DNA from: Microbacterium sp. LWH11-1.2
GTDB taxonomy: Bacteria > Actinomycetota > Actinomycetes > Actinomycetales > Microbacteriaceae
NCBI RefSeq assembly: GCF_038397745.1
Contig: NZ_CP151636.1
Location: forward strand, 930,001-994,000
Direction of reading: 5' to 3'
Length of the DNA: 64,000 bases
The notes under the pieces were generated by a model. That model saw only the letters and a list, made by a program, of their open reading frames with translations. It did not search any database and had not been told where the DNA came from. Within the stretch, counting starts at the first letter, position 1. Each line of letters begins with the position of its first letter. A program made the position numbers and the translations under genes. Shown piece by piece: positions 54,924 through 64,000 of this stretch.

Positions 54924-55191
54924 GCTGAGGAGTCTAGCCAGACATCGATCCGTTCTCCGCGCTTCTTCCGCAGCTCGACGCTGCCGTTGCGAGCCTCGCC
55001 ATCATCACGCCGGACACGGTGTATGAGCTGGCGTGAGGGTCACTTCGGCTCGTGGGTCGGCAGGGAGCCCCTCATGCACGTGCTCACGCACCCCTTCTGG
55101 TGGTACGAGAGAGTCCCCGCAGAGAACTACTAGGACGGCGGGGTCGGGCGGGGAAGCGCGTCCATCCCCCGGGTCCGCTATCGTCAGAACC
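54924..55191. other. Intergenic region with a decayed gene fragment
   Basis: 268 bp between the small membrane protein and the antiporter gene. It carries the fragment at 55024-55134 (separate entry). The rest shows no gene. Confidence 0.6.
55024..55134 (+). pseudogene. C-terminal remnant of a polysaccharide-deacetylase-like gene
   Basis: A 36-codon frame reads SWREGHFGSWVG...LMHVLTHPFWWYER and then stops. WREG...LTHPxWW is the ending of NodB-like deacetylase-type proteins in actinobacteria, whose full genes are more than 200 codons. There is no catalytic part, and the frame upstream has stops. I read it as a decayed end. Confidence 0.5.
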
Positions 55192-56427
55192 ATGCTGATG
55201 GTGATCGTCGCGAGCCTGGTGGCGATCCTCATCTGGGCGGTGCTCGCCGCGCGGCTCGAGCGCTGGCATGTGTCGGGACCCGTCGCGATGGCGTGCGCCG
55301 GGATCGTCACGGGCCTGCTGGTCGGTCCCGACATCGGAACCGACCTGAACACCGACATCGCCGAGAAGACCGCCGAGCTCATCCTCGCCGTGCTGCTGTT
55401 CGTCGATGCGACGGAGGTGCGCGGCGGATTCCTCGCCGGTGAGCGCGGTCTCGTCGGCCGTCTCCTGGGGATCGCCCTGCCCCTCACCATCGTCGTGGCG
55501 TTCGGTCTGGGCGTGCTGCTCCTGGACGGCTCGTCCTGGGCGGTCCCGTTGGCCATCGCCTGCGTGGTGATGCCGATCGACTTCGCGCCGGCCGCGCATC
55601 TGCTGCGCGACGGGCGATGGCCGCGGCGCGTCCGGCACACCGTCGCCGTCGAGAGCGGGTACAACGACGGCATCTTCTCCCCGGTGTTCGCGTTCGCCCT
55701 GCTGTACCTGTCGCAGTCCCACACCGAGGACCTCGGAACCGCCGTCGGCGCCGCACTCGAGGCCGCCGGGATCGCCCTCCTGGTCGGCGTGGTCATCGGG
55801 GCCGCATCCGGAGCCCTGGTCTGGGTGTCCGTCCGACGAGGCTGGACCCGCACCAGCGGCGTCCGGATCGTCATGGTGCTCGTCCCGCTGATCGTCTACG
55901 CCATCGCCACCCCCCTCGGAGGCAACGGCTTCGTCGCCGCCTTCCTCGCGGGCATCGCGTACAAGCTCTGCCGCAACGCTCGCGCCGACGGCCAGACCGA
56001 CATCCCCGCCGCAGAGCTGAGCGCGGTCGAGGACCTGGCCACCACCACGTCGCTGATCATGTGGTTCGTCTTCGGCGCGGTCGGCGTCCTGGTCCTCGAG
56101 ATCGGGTTCCAGTGGACGTGGATCCTGTTCGCGCTGCTGGCCCTCACCCTGGTCCGTCTCCTCCCGGTGCTGATCTCCCTGCTCGGCAGCCGTCTGCCGT
56201 GGCGGGAACGTATGGGCCTCGGGCTGCTCGGCCCTCGCGGCACCTCATCGATCGTGTTCGGCCTGCTCGCCTACAACGCGATGAACGACGACGACGCCGA
56301 CATCGCGGTCTACGTGATGGTGGTCGTCGTGCTCGGAAGCCTGATCCTGCATGGACTCGCCATGGCCGTGCGCTCGAGACATGCGCACGAGTCCGGCTCT
56401 GAGCCGCATGCCGAGGCCGCCCACTAG
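55192..56427 (+). CDS. Cation:proton antiporter (CPA1/NhaP type)
   Basis: 411 residues from ATG 55192, matching the first membrane helix (MLMVIVASLVAILIWAVLAARLER); the frame is open further upstream. About 12 helices. AVESGYNDGIFSPVFAFALLYL carries the ND motif of electroneutral CPA1 exchangers (Asn-Asp), and GLLGPRGTSSIVFGLLAYN is the family's late motif. A short His-rich tail ends the protein. Confidence 0.92.
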   Translation: MLMVIVASLVAILIWAVLAARLERWHVSGPVAMACAGIVTGLLVGPDIGTDLNTDIAEKTAELILAVLLFVDATEVRGGFLAGERGLVGRLLGIALPLTIVVAFGLGVLLLDGSSWAVPLAIACVVMPIDFAPAAHLLRDGRWPRRVRHTVAVESGYNDGIFSPVFAFALLYLSQSHTEDLGTAVGAALEAAGIALLVGVVIGAASGALVWVSVRRGWTRTSGVRIVMVLVPLIVYAIATPLGGNGFVAAFLAGIAYKLCRNARADGQTDIPAAELSAVEDLATTTSLIMWFVFGAVGVLVLEIGFQWTWILFALLALTLVRLLPVLISLLGSRLPWRERMGLGLLGPRGTSSIVFGLLAYNAMNDDDADIAVYVMVVVVLGSLILHGLAMAVRSRHAHESGSEPHAEAAH

Positions 56428-56504
56428 CCGCCGCTCTTCGCCGGGCGTCGTCACCGATGTTCCCGCGCGGCGCTTGCGCCGCCTCCGACGGCTTTCCTGC
56501 CAGT

Positions 56505-57599
56505 ATGAGGGGCGTGAACTCTCCCAGCGCTTCCCCGTCCGGTCAGGACGAGGGTCCCCGCACCCTGACCTCCGAGCATTACGAGATGGCGGACTTCGCC
56601 CGTGTCCGGAAGTTCGACGCCCACGTGCACATCAACGTCGATGACCCGGCTCTCGTCCAACTGGCGCTCGAGGACGGTTTCGAGCTGTTGACGATCAACG
56701 TCGACGCGCCGGATTTCACGCCCATCGCCGATCAGCGTGCGATCGCGATCTCGATGGCCGAGGCCTACCCGTCGGAGGTGCACTGGTCGACGTCCTTCTC
56801 GATGCACGGCTTCGGTGAGCCGGGGTGGGCCGAGCACGTGACCGCCGATCTGGCCTCGGCCACGGCCGAGGGCGCGCGTGCGGTGAAGTTCTGGAAGGAC
56901 ATCGGGATGGGTGCCGAGGACCCCGACGGTCACCTGGTCATGCTGGACCACCCGGGACTCGTGGCGATCGCGGAAAGGGCGCGCGAGCTCGGGCTGGTGC
57001 TGATCGGCCACCAGGGCGAGCCGCACAACTGCTGGCTGCCGCTGGAGCAGATGACGACCGAGAACGACCGCCGGTACTTCAGCCGTCGGCCCCAGTACCA
57101 CATGTACCTGCATCCCGATCTGCCCGGCCACGACGAGCTGATCGCCATGCGCGACCGCTTCCTCGCCGCACTGCCGGGACTGCGCTTCGTCGGCGCGCAC
57201 CTGGGCAGCCTGGAGCACGACGTCGATCAGCTGAGCGCCTTCCTCGACCGCTTCCCGGATGCCACGGTCGACATGTCCTCGCGCATGAGCCAGCTGCAGT
57301 TCCAGTCGCTGCAGGATCATGAGCGCGTTCGGGACTTCTTCATCCGGTACCAGGATCGGGTGCTGTACGGCACCGACCTGTCCTTCCACCCGAGCGCCGA
57401 TCCGGTGAGGTTCTGCCGCGCCGCGCATGCCATCTGGACCTCGGACTGGCGCTATCTGGCGACGGCCGAGAGCCAGAGTGTCACGGCACTGGATGCCGAC
57501 GTCCCCGGCCTGGCGCTGCCGCGCGACGTCATCGACAAGGTGTACTACCGCAATGCCGTCCGGGTGTTCGGGATCGACGCCGCGGCCGCCGGCTCCTAG
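56505..57599 (+). CDS. Amidohydrolase-family protein
   Basis: I use ATG 56505 (364 residues), though no start has a good SD and GTG 56514 is possible. The metal motif KFDAHVHIN (HxH) opens the TIM barrel; VLIGHQGEP, FVGAHLGSLEHD and YGTDLSFHP (final Asp) follow. It is of the amidohydrolase_2 (decarboxylase/lactonase-like) type rather than a uronate isomerase. The substrate is unknown. Convergent with the next gene, overlapping by 4 bp. Confidence 0.88.
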   Translation: MRGVNSPSASPSGQDEGPRTLTSEHYEMADFARVRKFDAHVHINVDDPALVQLALEDGFELLTINVDAPDFTPIADQRAIAISMAEAYPSEVHWSTSFSMHGFGEPGWAEHVTADLASATAEGARAVKFWKDIGMGAEDPDGHLVMLDHPGLVAIAERARELGLVLIGHQGEPHNCWLPLEQMTTENDRRYFSRRPQYHMYLHPDLPGHDELIAMRDRFLAALPGLRFVGAHLGSLEHDVDQLSAFLDRFPDATVDMSSRMSQLQFQSLQDHERVRDFFIRYQDRVLYGTDLSFHPSADPVRFCRAAHAIWTSDWRYLATAESQSVTALDADVPGLALPRDVIDKVYYRNAVRVFGIDAAAAGS

Positions 57600-59671
57600 T
57601 CCTTGCCGCCACGGACGAGTTCGAGCCCGGCTCCGGCGAACTGCCGCAGGGTCGCATCGGGCAGGAAGGCCCGCGTGAGCGCGCCGCCGATGCGGGTGAG
57701 GTCGCTCTCGTCGCGGAACAGCAGGTACATGGTCTCGTAGCGCGGGTGGAACTTCTGCTTGAACCGGTGCAGCGAGCCGAAGCCGTAGACGGGCTCCAGC
57801 GCCTCGGCGAGCTTGTCGCTCAGCGCGGCGATCACTCCGGCATCCGGCGGATAGTCGTGCGCGAGCGGAGCACCCGAGAGCGACATGATCTCGGCCCCCT
57901 CCTCCGAGAACTGCCGGGCCGAGGAGCCGATGAGGTACTCCATCACCGGGCCGAAGCCGCCGTCTCGTCGTCGCATGAGGTCGAGGGTCCAGCCGCGCAC
58001 CACGCCCTCGTCGCCGTAGACCGGAAGCCAGGACAGGAATCCGTCCACATCCCCGTTCGGCGCGAGAGCCAGCGCCAGCCGCACCTCCGGGTCCTCCGCC
58101 TCATCGAGCGTGCCGAGCGTGAAGCGCATCTCGGGCAGGTCCTTGTCTCCGACCCAGGCCTCCGAGATCGCGCGCAGCTGCTGCTGCACGCCCCATGACT
58201 CGGCCTTGAGCTGCGTCATCTTGAACGTCATCTCCTCGCGGCCGGCGCGGTTGAGCGAGGACCGCACCGAGTTCCAGCGCTTGCCGGTGAACTCGAGGCC
58301 GGCGAGGTCGACGATGGTGTCATCGGCCACGACGATGCTCCGCCACGTCGACGGCACCGCGGCGAGCGTCGCTGCGTCGGCGCTGAAGAAGCAGGGCACG
58401 AGACCCGCGTGCTCGGCAGCGCTGATGAAGCCGGCGACGGCATCCGCTCGTTCCGCAGCGGGGCCGATCGGATCCGCGAGCGCGAGGGCGACCCCGTTGC
58501 GGCGCTGGTAGGCGACCACGCCGCCGGGCACGCGCGCGTAGCTGTTGCCCTCCCAGGTCGTCATCCACGACAGCGTGCCGCCGCCGTGCGTGCGCAGCTC
58601 CTTCTTCACGTCTTCGAGGGTCGGGGCCGGCTGGGGCCCCAGGGTCGAGCGTCGCTTCGCACGGAACGCGCGGCGCACCCACACCAGGTACCCCAGCATG
58701 ATCAACCAGAGGAATCCGCTCGCGAGGGCGAGCTCGGTCTCGCCGTCCCAGCGCAGGTCGAGCTGAGCCTGGCTGAACACGGTGATGAGGGTGAGCACGA
58801 GAGCCGCGACCAGCACGTTGAAGATGCCCAGCAGCAGCGCGAGCACCCAGGCGAACCGCCGTCCGCGGCGCAGGCCGTTCGCGATCACGAGGATCACGAC
58901 GACGTCGATCGCCAGGTCGATGAACCCTCCGGATGCCGGTTCCGTCTCTCCGAACGGGCCGTCGGTCGGGACGAAGGTCGTGATGATCTCGACGGCACCG
59001 AGCACGAGCAGCGCGACCACGGCGATCAGCCTCTGCTCGCGCACGGTCGTGTGCCGCACGCGCATCGACCGGTCGACGACCAGGATCAGCAGCACGGCGA
59101 GCAGATGCTCGAGGTCGGCGACCTTGCCCCAGAACAGCATCGCGATGAACACGAATCCGAGCAGGATCAGCCACCCGCGCACCCGCCACGGCGGCCGGAA
59201 CAGGCCGACGGCCGCGGCGATGCAGGCCATGGTCCCGCCGGATGCTCCCACGTCGAGCGCCTGCGCCTGCGTCGTCGCCCATGCCCACGGGAACTGGGAG
59301 AGCGCGAACAGCAGCAGTGCGGTGGCGAAGATCGCGAACAGCTGGCCGATCCAGTAGTACGCGAGAGCGACGCGTGACCCGCGGCGGAACTCCACGTAGG
59401 CCATGCCCCAGAAGCCGGTGATGGTGAAGATGTACACCCACGGCTGGTTCACGAAGAACGTGCCCGTCAGGGGCGTCCACCACTTCCCCTCGGCGAGGTT
59501 CGGCAGCCCGTACGCCACGTTCCGGAACAGGGCGGAGTCCTCGAACGACGTCCACAGCCCCGCCCAGACGACCCCCACGACGAGGATCAGCAGCACCATG
59601 GTCAGGGTCGCGGGAATGCGCCGCACGACGGAGACGACAGGGTGGGGCTTGCGCGCGGGGGCCTCGCTCAT
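57596..59671 (-). CDS. Rhomboid-like membrane domain fused to DUF2156 (MprF-like) transferase domain
   Basis: 691 residues. Residues 20-200 look like a rhomboid fold: WWTPLTGTFFVNQPWVYIFTITGFWGMAYVEFRRG, then GASGG with Ser144 in the GxSG position, and His189 in ADLEHLLAVLL. Three or four more helices follow (about 215-335). Residues 355-690 are DUF2156, the GNAT-like domain that adds an amino acid to phosphatidylglycerol in MprF (VVAYQRRNGVALALADPIGPAAE, GKRWNSVRSSLNRAGRE). The normal MprF flippase domain is not seen. Confidence 0.88.
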   Translation of the reverse strand: MSEAPARKPHPVVSVVRRIPATLTMVLLILVVGVVWAGLWTSFEDSALFRNVAYGLPNLAEGKWWTPLTGTFFVNQPWVYIFTITGFWGMAYVEFRRGSRVALAYYWIGQLFAIFATALLLFALSQFPWAWATTQAQALDVGASGGTMACIAAAVGLFRPPWRVRGWLILLGFVFIAMLFWGKVADLEHLLAVLLILVVDRSMRVRHTTVREQRLIAVVALLVLGAVEIITTFVPTDGPFGETEPASGGFIDLAIDVVVILVIANGLRRGRRFAWVLALLLGIFNVLVAALVLTLITVFSQAQLDLRWDGETELALASGFLWLIMLGYLVWVRRAFRAKRRSTLGPQPAPTLEDVKKELRTHGGGTLSWMTTWEGNSYARVPGGVVAYQRRNGVALALADPIGPAAERADAVAGFISAAEHAGLVPCFFSADAATLAAVPSTWRSIVVADDTIVDLAGLEFTGKRWNSVRSSLNRAGREEMTFKMTQLKAESWGVQQQLRAISEAWVGDKDLPEMRFTLGTLDEAEDPEVRLALALAPNGDVDGFLSWLPVYGDEGVVRGWTLDLMRRRDGGFGPVMEYLIGSSARQFSEEGAEIMSLSGAPLAHDYPPDAGVIAALSDKLAEALEPVYGFGSLHRFKQKFHPRYETMYLLFRDESDLTRIGGALTRAFLPDATLRQFAGAGLELVRGGKD

Positions 59672-59710
59672 GCGCTCAGCGTACCGGTAGACGGTGGCGC
59701 GCCCGCGAGG

Positions 59711-60727
59711 TCAGAAGCCGATGATCTCGCGGTAGCGCGGCTTGTGCCCGGTGCGGATGCCGGTGACGCTGGGCTTGTTCTCGTAGACGCCCGCGCCCCA
59801 GTTCCCCTCCACGAGGACGGGTCCGTCGGGAGACACCACGATGTCCCATCCGACGTACTGCACCTGCGGCACGACGCGCGCGACCTCGTCGATGAAGGCC
59901 CGCACCTCGTCCATGTACGGCAGCTGGAAGTCGGCGATGCGGAAGCCGCTGTCCGGGTGGTTCTCGTGCACATGGCCGTGCGAGTCGTAGCCGGCGCTGA
60001 CCGCGTGGCCGTTCTCGTCGAGCATCGTGTAGAAGCCGCCGAACGTCATCTGGTCGCTCACCGCGCCGCGACCGAACTTCTGGGCCATCGCGAGGATGTG
60101 CGCCTTCTCGCCGTCGAAGAACGCGGTGACGCGCGTGGTGTTGACGGTGCCGGGGCAGACGGCCGCCAGGTCGTCGTGCTGACGGATGACCTCTTCGATC
60201 AGCAGCTCGCCGCGGGCGAGCAGACCCCGGTGGAAGTCGTCCCAGTCCGTGACGTCGGCGGCGTGGTAGCGGTGCACGCCCGTCCCCGCCTGGCCGACCG
60301 GCTCCTTGGTGACGATCGTGCCGAGGCGCTGGGTGAGCTCGCGGACGGCATCCGCATTGCCCTCCTCCACGACCAGCCACTCGCGGTGCAGGTGCTGAGC
60401 GAAGTGCCGGTCGAACGCGACCTTGTCCTGGAAGATCCAGCGGAAGTCCGGGTGGTCGTAGCGGTGCGACAGCAGGTTGGAGACGGGGTGGGTCATGTAC
60501 GTCTCGCGCTCCGCCTTCGTGAGCATGGCGAAGTCGTAGTCGATGTAGTCCTGGAACCCGACGTTGTGCCGAGCGGCCGACCACAGCATGTCGACGACGA
60601 TGACCGGCACCGCCTTGTGGTGCTGCTTCGAGGCCTCCTTGGCCCGCTCCATCACCGATCCGATGTCGATGCGACGCGCGCGTCCCAGCAGATAGTGGAT
60701 GCGGGTCCCGAGGGAAAGACGTGACAT
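59711..60727 (-). CDS. Sugar-transfer-associated ATP-grasp protein
   Basis: 338 residues. ATP-grasp features include LGTIVTKEPVGQAGTGVHRY (glycine-rich loop), GELLIEEVIRQHDDL, and VQYVGWDIVVSPDGPVLVEGNWGAGVYENKPS with the metal-binding Glu/Asn. The family (ATPgrasp_ST) is found in polysaccharide and cell-surface gene clusters. It is separate from other glycan genes here, and the acceptor is unknown. Confidence 0.85.
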   Translation of the reverse strand: MSRLSLGTRIHYLLGRARRIDIGSVMERAKEASKQHHKAVPVIVVDMLWSAARHNVGFQDYIDYDFAMLTKAERETYMTHPVSNLLSHRYDHPDFRWIFQDKVAFDRHFAQHLHREWLVVEEGNADAVRELTQRLGTIVTKEPVGQAGTGVHRYHAADVTDWDDFHRGLLARGELLIEEVIRQHDDLAAVCPGTVNTTRVTAFFDGEKAHILAMAQKFGRGAVSDQMTFGGFYTMLDENGHAVSAGYDSHGHVHENHPDSGFRIADFQLPYMDEVRAFIDEVARVVPQVQYVGWDIVVSPDGPVLVEGNWGAGVYENKPSVTGIRTGHKPRYREIIGF

Positions 60728-60821
60728 GAGGCTCCGAGGGTAGGGGTCCCGACCAGTCTACGGGGGGCGCGAACGGCGACCCTGGGACCCCGAGGGCCGC
60801 GAGTGCTCGGGACGCAGGGGC

Positions 60822-61811
<990 letters not shown>

Positions 61812-61940
61812 CCGTCTTCTCTCCTCTGTCGTCAGCGCGTGTCGTTCCAGCCTTGCACGTTCCGCGACCGCGCCGACCCGGCCCCTTCCCGCAAGGGCGC
61901 CGCTCGCACACAGAGGGGCCGCTCGACGGGAAGGACGCGT

Positions 61941-62741
61941 CTACTCGATCTGACCGATCGGCTCGCGCTTCTCGGCCTGGAACTGATCCTCGGCGCGGCC
62001 CCGGGCCCAGTACGCCGAGATCGACAGGGATTCACGCGGAACCTCGCGCTGCTTCAGAACCGCGCGCACCTCCTTGATGGTCCCGCGCTCTCCGTGGGCG
62101 AAGACATGCGGGTGGCCGTCGGCCCAGGGAAGGTCGACGAGCGCGGCGAGAAGCTCGTCGTCGGTCTGCATCCAGGTCACCGTCAGCCCGGCCGGCGGCA
62201 CGGGAAGGACGCGGTCTGCGGGATCGGCGACCGAGAGCAGCACGTGGCCCCGAGCCCCGATATCCATCGCTTCGACAGCGGAGGAGATCGCGGGCAGGGC
62301 CGTGTGATCCCCCACCAGCAGGTGCCAGGGTGCCGTCGGATCCGGGCGGTAGCCGCCGCCGGCGCCGCTCACCACGAGCACATCTCCGGGCTGCGCTGCG
62401 CGCGCCCAGGGTCCTGCAACACCCTCGTCGCCGTGCACGACGAAGTCGATGACGAGGCGCTGCGCGACGGGATCGGCCGAGCGGATCGTGTACGTCCGCC
62501 GCGTCGGGAGCTTCTCCGGGCTCTCCTCCCGCAGCTGCGCCAGATCGTATGGAGGCGTCAGCCCGTGAGCCGGATCGGCGAACAGGATCTTGACGTACTT
62601 GTCGGTCGAGTCGTTGTCGCGGAACGCGGCGTACCCGTCGCCGCCGGCCGTGATCCGGATCAGGTCGGGGCTCACCTGCTCCACCTGCTGAACCGTGAGG
62701 ACGGCCTGTTCGGGTGCGCGGCGCGGCTGCTCTTGTGTCAT
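61941..62741 (-). CDS. Siderophore-interacting protein (ferric-siderophore reductase)
   Basis: 266 residues from ATG 62741. The FAD-binding motif is RRTYTIRSAD; SIP-domain blocks LLVGDHTALPAISSAVEAM and VFAHGERGTIKEVRAVL follow, and the ending is SAYWARGRAEDQF. It is a cytoplasmic reductase that releases iron from imported siderophores. No siderophore transport gene is adjacent. Confidence 0.94.
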   Translation of the reverse strand: MTQEQPRRAPEQAVLTVQQVEQVSPDLIRITAGGDGYAAFRDNDSTDKYVKILFADPAHGLTPPYDLAQLREESPEKLPTRRTYTIRSADPVAQRLVIDFVVHGDEGVAGPWARAAQPGDVLVVSGAGGGYRPDPTAPWHLLVGDHTALPAISSAVEAMDIGARGHVLLSVADPADRVLPVPPAGLTVTWMQTDDELLAALVDLPWADGHPHVFAHGERGTIKEVRAVLKQREVPRESLSISAYWARGRAEDQFQAEKREPIGQIE

Positions 62742-62827
62742 CGGGTCTCCGGATTCATGGCGAGTGGTCGATCCCAGTCTGCCCGGCTCCGACCGGGGCG
62801 GGGTCGCCTCAGGCTCGATGCTCGGAC

Positions 62828-63295
62828 TCAGGAATTCGGAATCGATGTCACCGCGACGGTCCAGAGAGCGGTGCTCTCGGCCGAGCCGGTGATCACGATG
62901 TCCTCGTTCGCTCCGACGTCGAGCATGTTCCGCGACCCCGGATCGTCCGGATCGCCCTGGCATGCCTGCGTCACTGCGGCGGCCCCGATGATCTCGACCA
63001 CGACGTCTCCCTCGCCGACGCACAGGATGTACAGAGCCACCCGCCCCGTCGGGTTGTCGAAGGGTCCGGCCTGCGCCGAGCCTCGCATCGCGGGGAGCTC
63101 GCCGACGAGATTCTCATCCCGGGGGATCGAGACCGTCAGCACGTTCGATGTCGGCGGGTCGGATGCTGTCGCGGTCGGCGCGGAACTCGGACTCGCGGAC
63201 GGTGCGGATGCCGGATCCGGGGTCAGCGGCGCGCAGGCGACGAGCGCACCCGCCACGAGGAGCACCGAGACCGCGCCTGCGTGAACCGCCTTCAT
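62828..63295 (-). CDS. Lipoprotein of unknown function
   Basis: 155 residues. The signal ends at lipobox LVAC (Cys21), followed by a Ser/Ala/Pro/Thr-rich linker (about 22-50) and a domain of 100 residues with two Cys (LYILCVG, VTQACQG). No family is recognised. A surface-anchored small domain is likely. Confidence 0.8.
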   Translation of the reverse strand: MKAVHAGAVSVLLVAGALVACAPLTPDPASAPSASPSSAPTATASDPPTSNVLTVSIPRDENLVGELPAMRGSAQAGPFDNPTGRVALYILCVGEGDVVVEIIGAAAVTQACQGDPDDPGSRNMLDVGANEDIVITGSAESTALWTVAVTSIPNS

Positions 63296-63387
63296 CCGTC
63301 CTGTCCCCTCGCGACCTTCGCAGCCGCACCAGGGAGAGCGTACGGTCGCGCGCCCCGTCGTGTCTGTCGGGTCTTCGGGGGACACGA

Positions 63388-63855
63388 CTACCCCTGCCGC
63401 AGCTCCTTCAGCGCCTGCACGACCAGGTCGTGATCGTCGGCCGAGGGCAGGCCGGAGACCGTGGCGACGGCCACGACACCGACGCCGGTCACCCGGACGG
63501 GAACCGCCCCGCCGGCGACGGCGTACTCGGCGGGGTCCAGCCATCCCGGCTCGAACATGTCGCGTCCACCGGCGGCGACCCGGGCCTCCAGTAGTGCCGT
63601 GCTCGTCTCAAAGCGGAACGCCGTCGCAGCCTTCCGCCGCACCCACTCGTCGTTGTCGGCCGTCGCGCCCGGCATCGACGCATGGAAGAGGATGCCGGAT
63701 GCCGTGCGCACATCGATCGCCACCGGATGCCCTGCGGCGAGCGCGCGCTCCGCGATCGAACTGCCGAGTCGCCACGCATCGCGCCGGTCGAATCGGGGAA
63801 GGTCGAGCGCGAGGTGCTCGGCTTCGAGCCGTGCCAGCCATCCATCGTCGGTCAT
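63388..63855 (-). CDS. UPF0303/HbpS-like (heme-degrading domain) protein
   Basis: 155 residues, DUF336/HbpS-like fold. Blocks include RRDAWRLGSSIAERALAAGHPVAIDV, ILFHASMPGATADNDEWVRRKAATA and GGAVPVRVTGVGVVAVATVSGLPSADDHDLVVQAL. The family binds small cofactors, sometimes heme or cobalamin; the activity here is unknown. Confidence 0.88.
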   Translation of the reverse strand: MTDDGWLARLEAEHLALDLPRFDRRDAWRLGSSIAERALAAGHPVAIDVRTASGILFHASMPGATADNDEWVRRKAATAFRFETSTALLEARVAAGGRDMFEPGWLDPAEYAVAGGAVPVRVTGVGVVAVATVSGLPSADDHDLVVQALKELRQG

Positions 63856-63916
63856 GGTCCGATCCTCTCACCACGCTCCGGCGTCTCGGGCTGTGCGTCT
63901 CGCGCCGCGCCAGAGC

Positions 63917-64000
63917 TCACTCGTCGACCGCGGTCCCACCGCCGAGCGCGCGGCGGGCCTGCTCGAGTGAGCGGAGCGCCTCGACCCTGGTCGACGCACC
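63917..64000 (-). CDS. 3' end of a gene cut by the window edge
   Basis: The last 27 codons of a minus-strand frame are visible, ending SLEQARRALGGGTAVDE and TGA. The stop lies 62 bp upstream of the UPF0303 start. Helical, charged; nothing more can be said. Confidence 0.5.
   Translation of the reverse strand, partial: GASTRVEALRSLEQARRALGGGTAVDE

Noticed and set aside
56505..57599. Uronate isomerase (uxaC) completing the sugar-acid pathway
   Set aside because: The motifs are of the amidohydrolase_2 type, the length is about 100 residues short of UxaC, and it is outside the operon.

Overview
The window is high-GC DNA with dense, mostly ATGA/GTGA-coupled genes. NucS, a fused MrpA/B antiporter subunit, a YhgE/Pip exporter and SD-led GTG starts all point to an actinobacterium. 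Microbacteriaceae, most likely Microbacterium, is my inference from style and gene content; no rRNA or other marker gene is present. I saw no tRNA or rRNA genes, prophage, transposase or CRISPR array.

Most notable region (1-3175). A divergent locus resembles a microcin C-type peptide-nucleotide system under peptide-pheromone-like control. On the minus strand, in order, are a 40-codon ORF with a signal-peptide-like N-terminus (1747-1869), an 18-codon ORF behind a very strong ribosome binding site (1628-1684), a perfect 13-bp hairpin (1573-1611), a ThiF/MccB-like adenylating enzyme with an N-terminal peptide-clamp-like domain (437-1555), and the start of an MFS exporter (1-440, cut by the window edge). 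On the plus strand, divergently, is an XRE-HTH plus helical-repeat regulator (1973-3175). Between the two arms lie motifs repeated every 21 bp. The 18-residue peptide lacks the C-terminal Asn expected for microcin C precursors, so a product, if made, would be chemically different.

3293-9875 is a seven-gene MoxR AAA+ / DUF58 / VWA membrane operon. 10016-15777 holds a PucR-like regulator, an HSL-type esterase, a ZIP-like transporter, and a quinone reductase plus MFS pair divergent from an HxlR regulator. 15832-24499 has argG with a strong terminator, a TetR / degenerate ABC / YhgE-Pip operon, a penicillin-acylase-family hydrolase and an alpha/beta hydrolase. 24563-25716 is a frameshifted DUF559 nuclease-like gene bracketed by two copies of an 86-bp palindromic repeat. 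25765-32080 is a complete Mrp Na+/H+ antiporter operon (mrpA/B-C-D-E-F-G). 32209-40986 holds a polytopic membrane protein, a LacI regulator with its divergent MFS gene and a perfect operator palindrome, a two-component system, a GAP-family protein, nucS, a HAD phosphatase and a cold-shock gene. 40987-41717 is non-coding but carries at least six stem-loops, making it a candidate structured RNA locus. 41724-46605 carries a shikimate-dehydrogenase-like gene, a binding-protein/VWA lipoprotein with a membrane partner, an SRPBCC protein and two small acidic proteins. 46733-54575 is a sugar-acid catabolic operon with a LacI regulator. Its enzymes can take L-gulonate/L-idonate or fructuronate through mannonate, KDG and KDPG to pyruvate. 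54612-64000 holds housekeeping and accessory genes: a CPA1-type antiporter, an amidohydrolase, a rhomboid-like/DUF2156 fusion, an ATP-grasp protein, an aldo/keto reductase, a siderophore-interacting protein, a lipoprotein, a UPF0303 protein and a cut-off gene.

Several interspersed repeat families occur, some captured inside reading frames.
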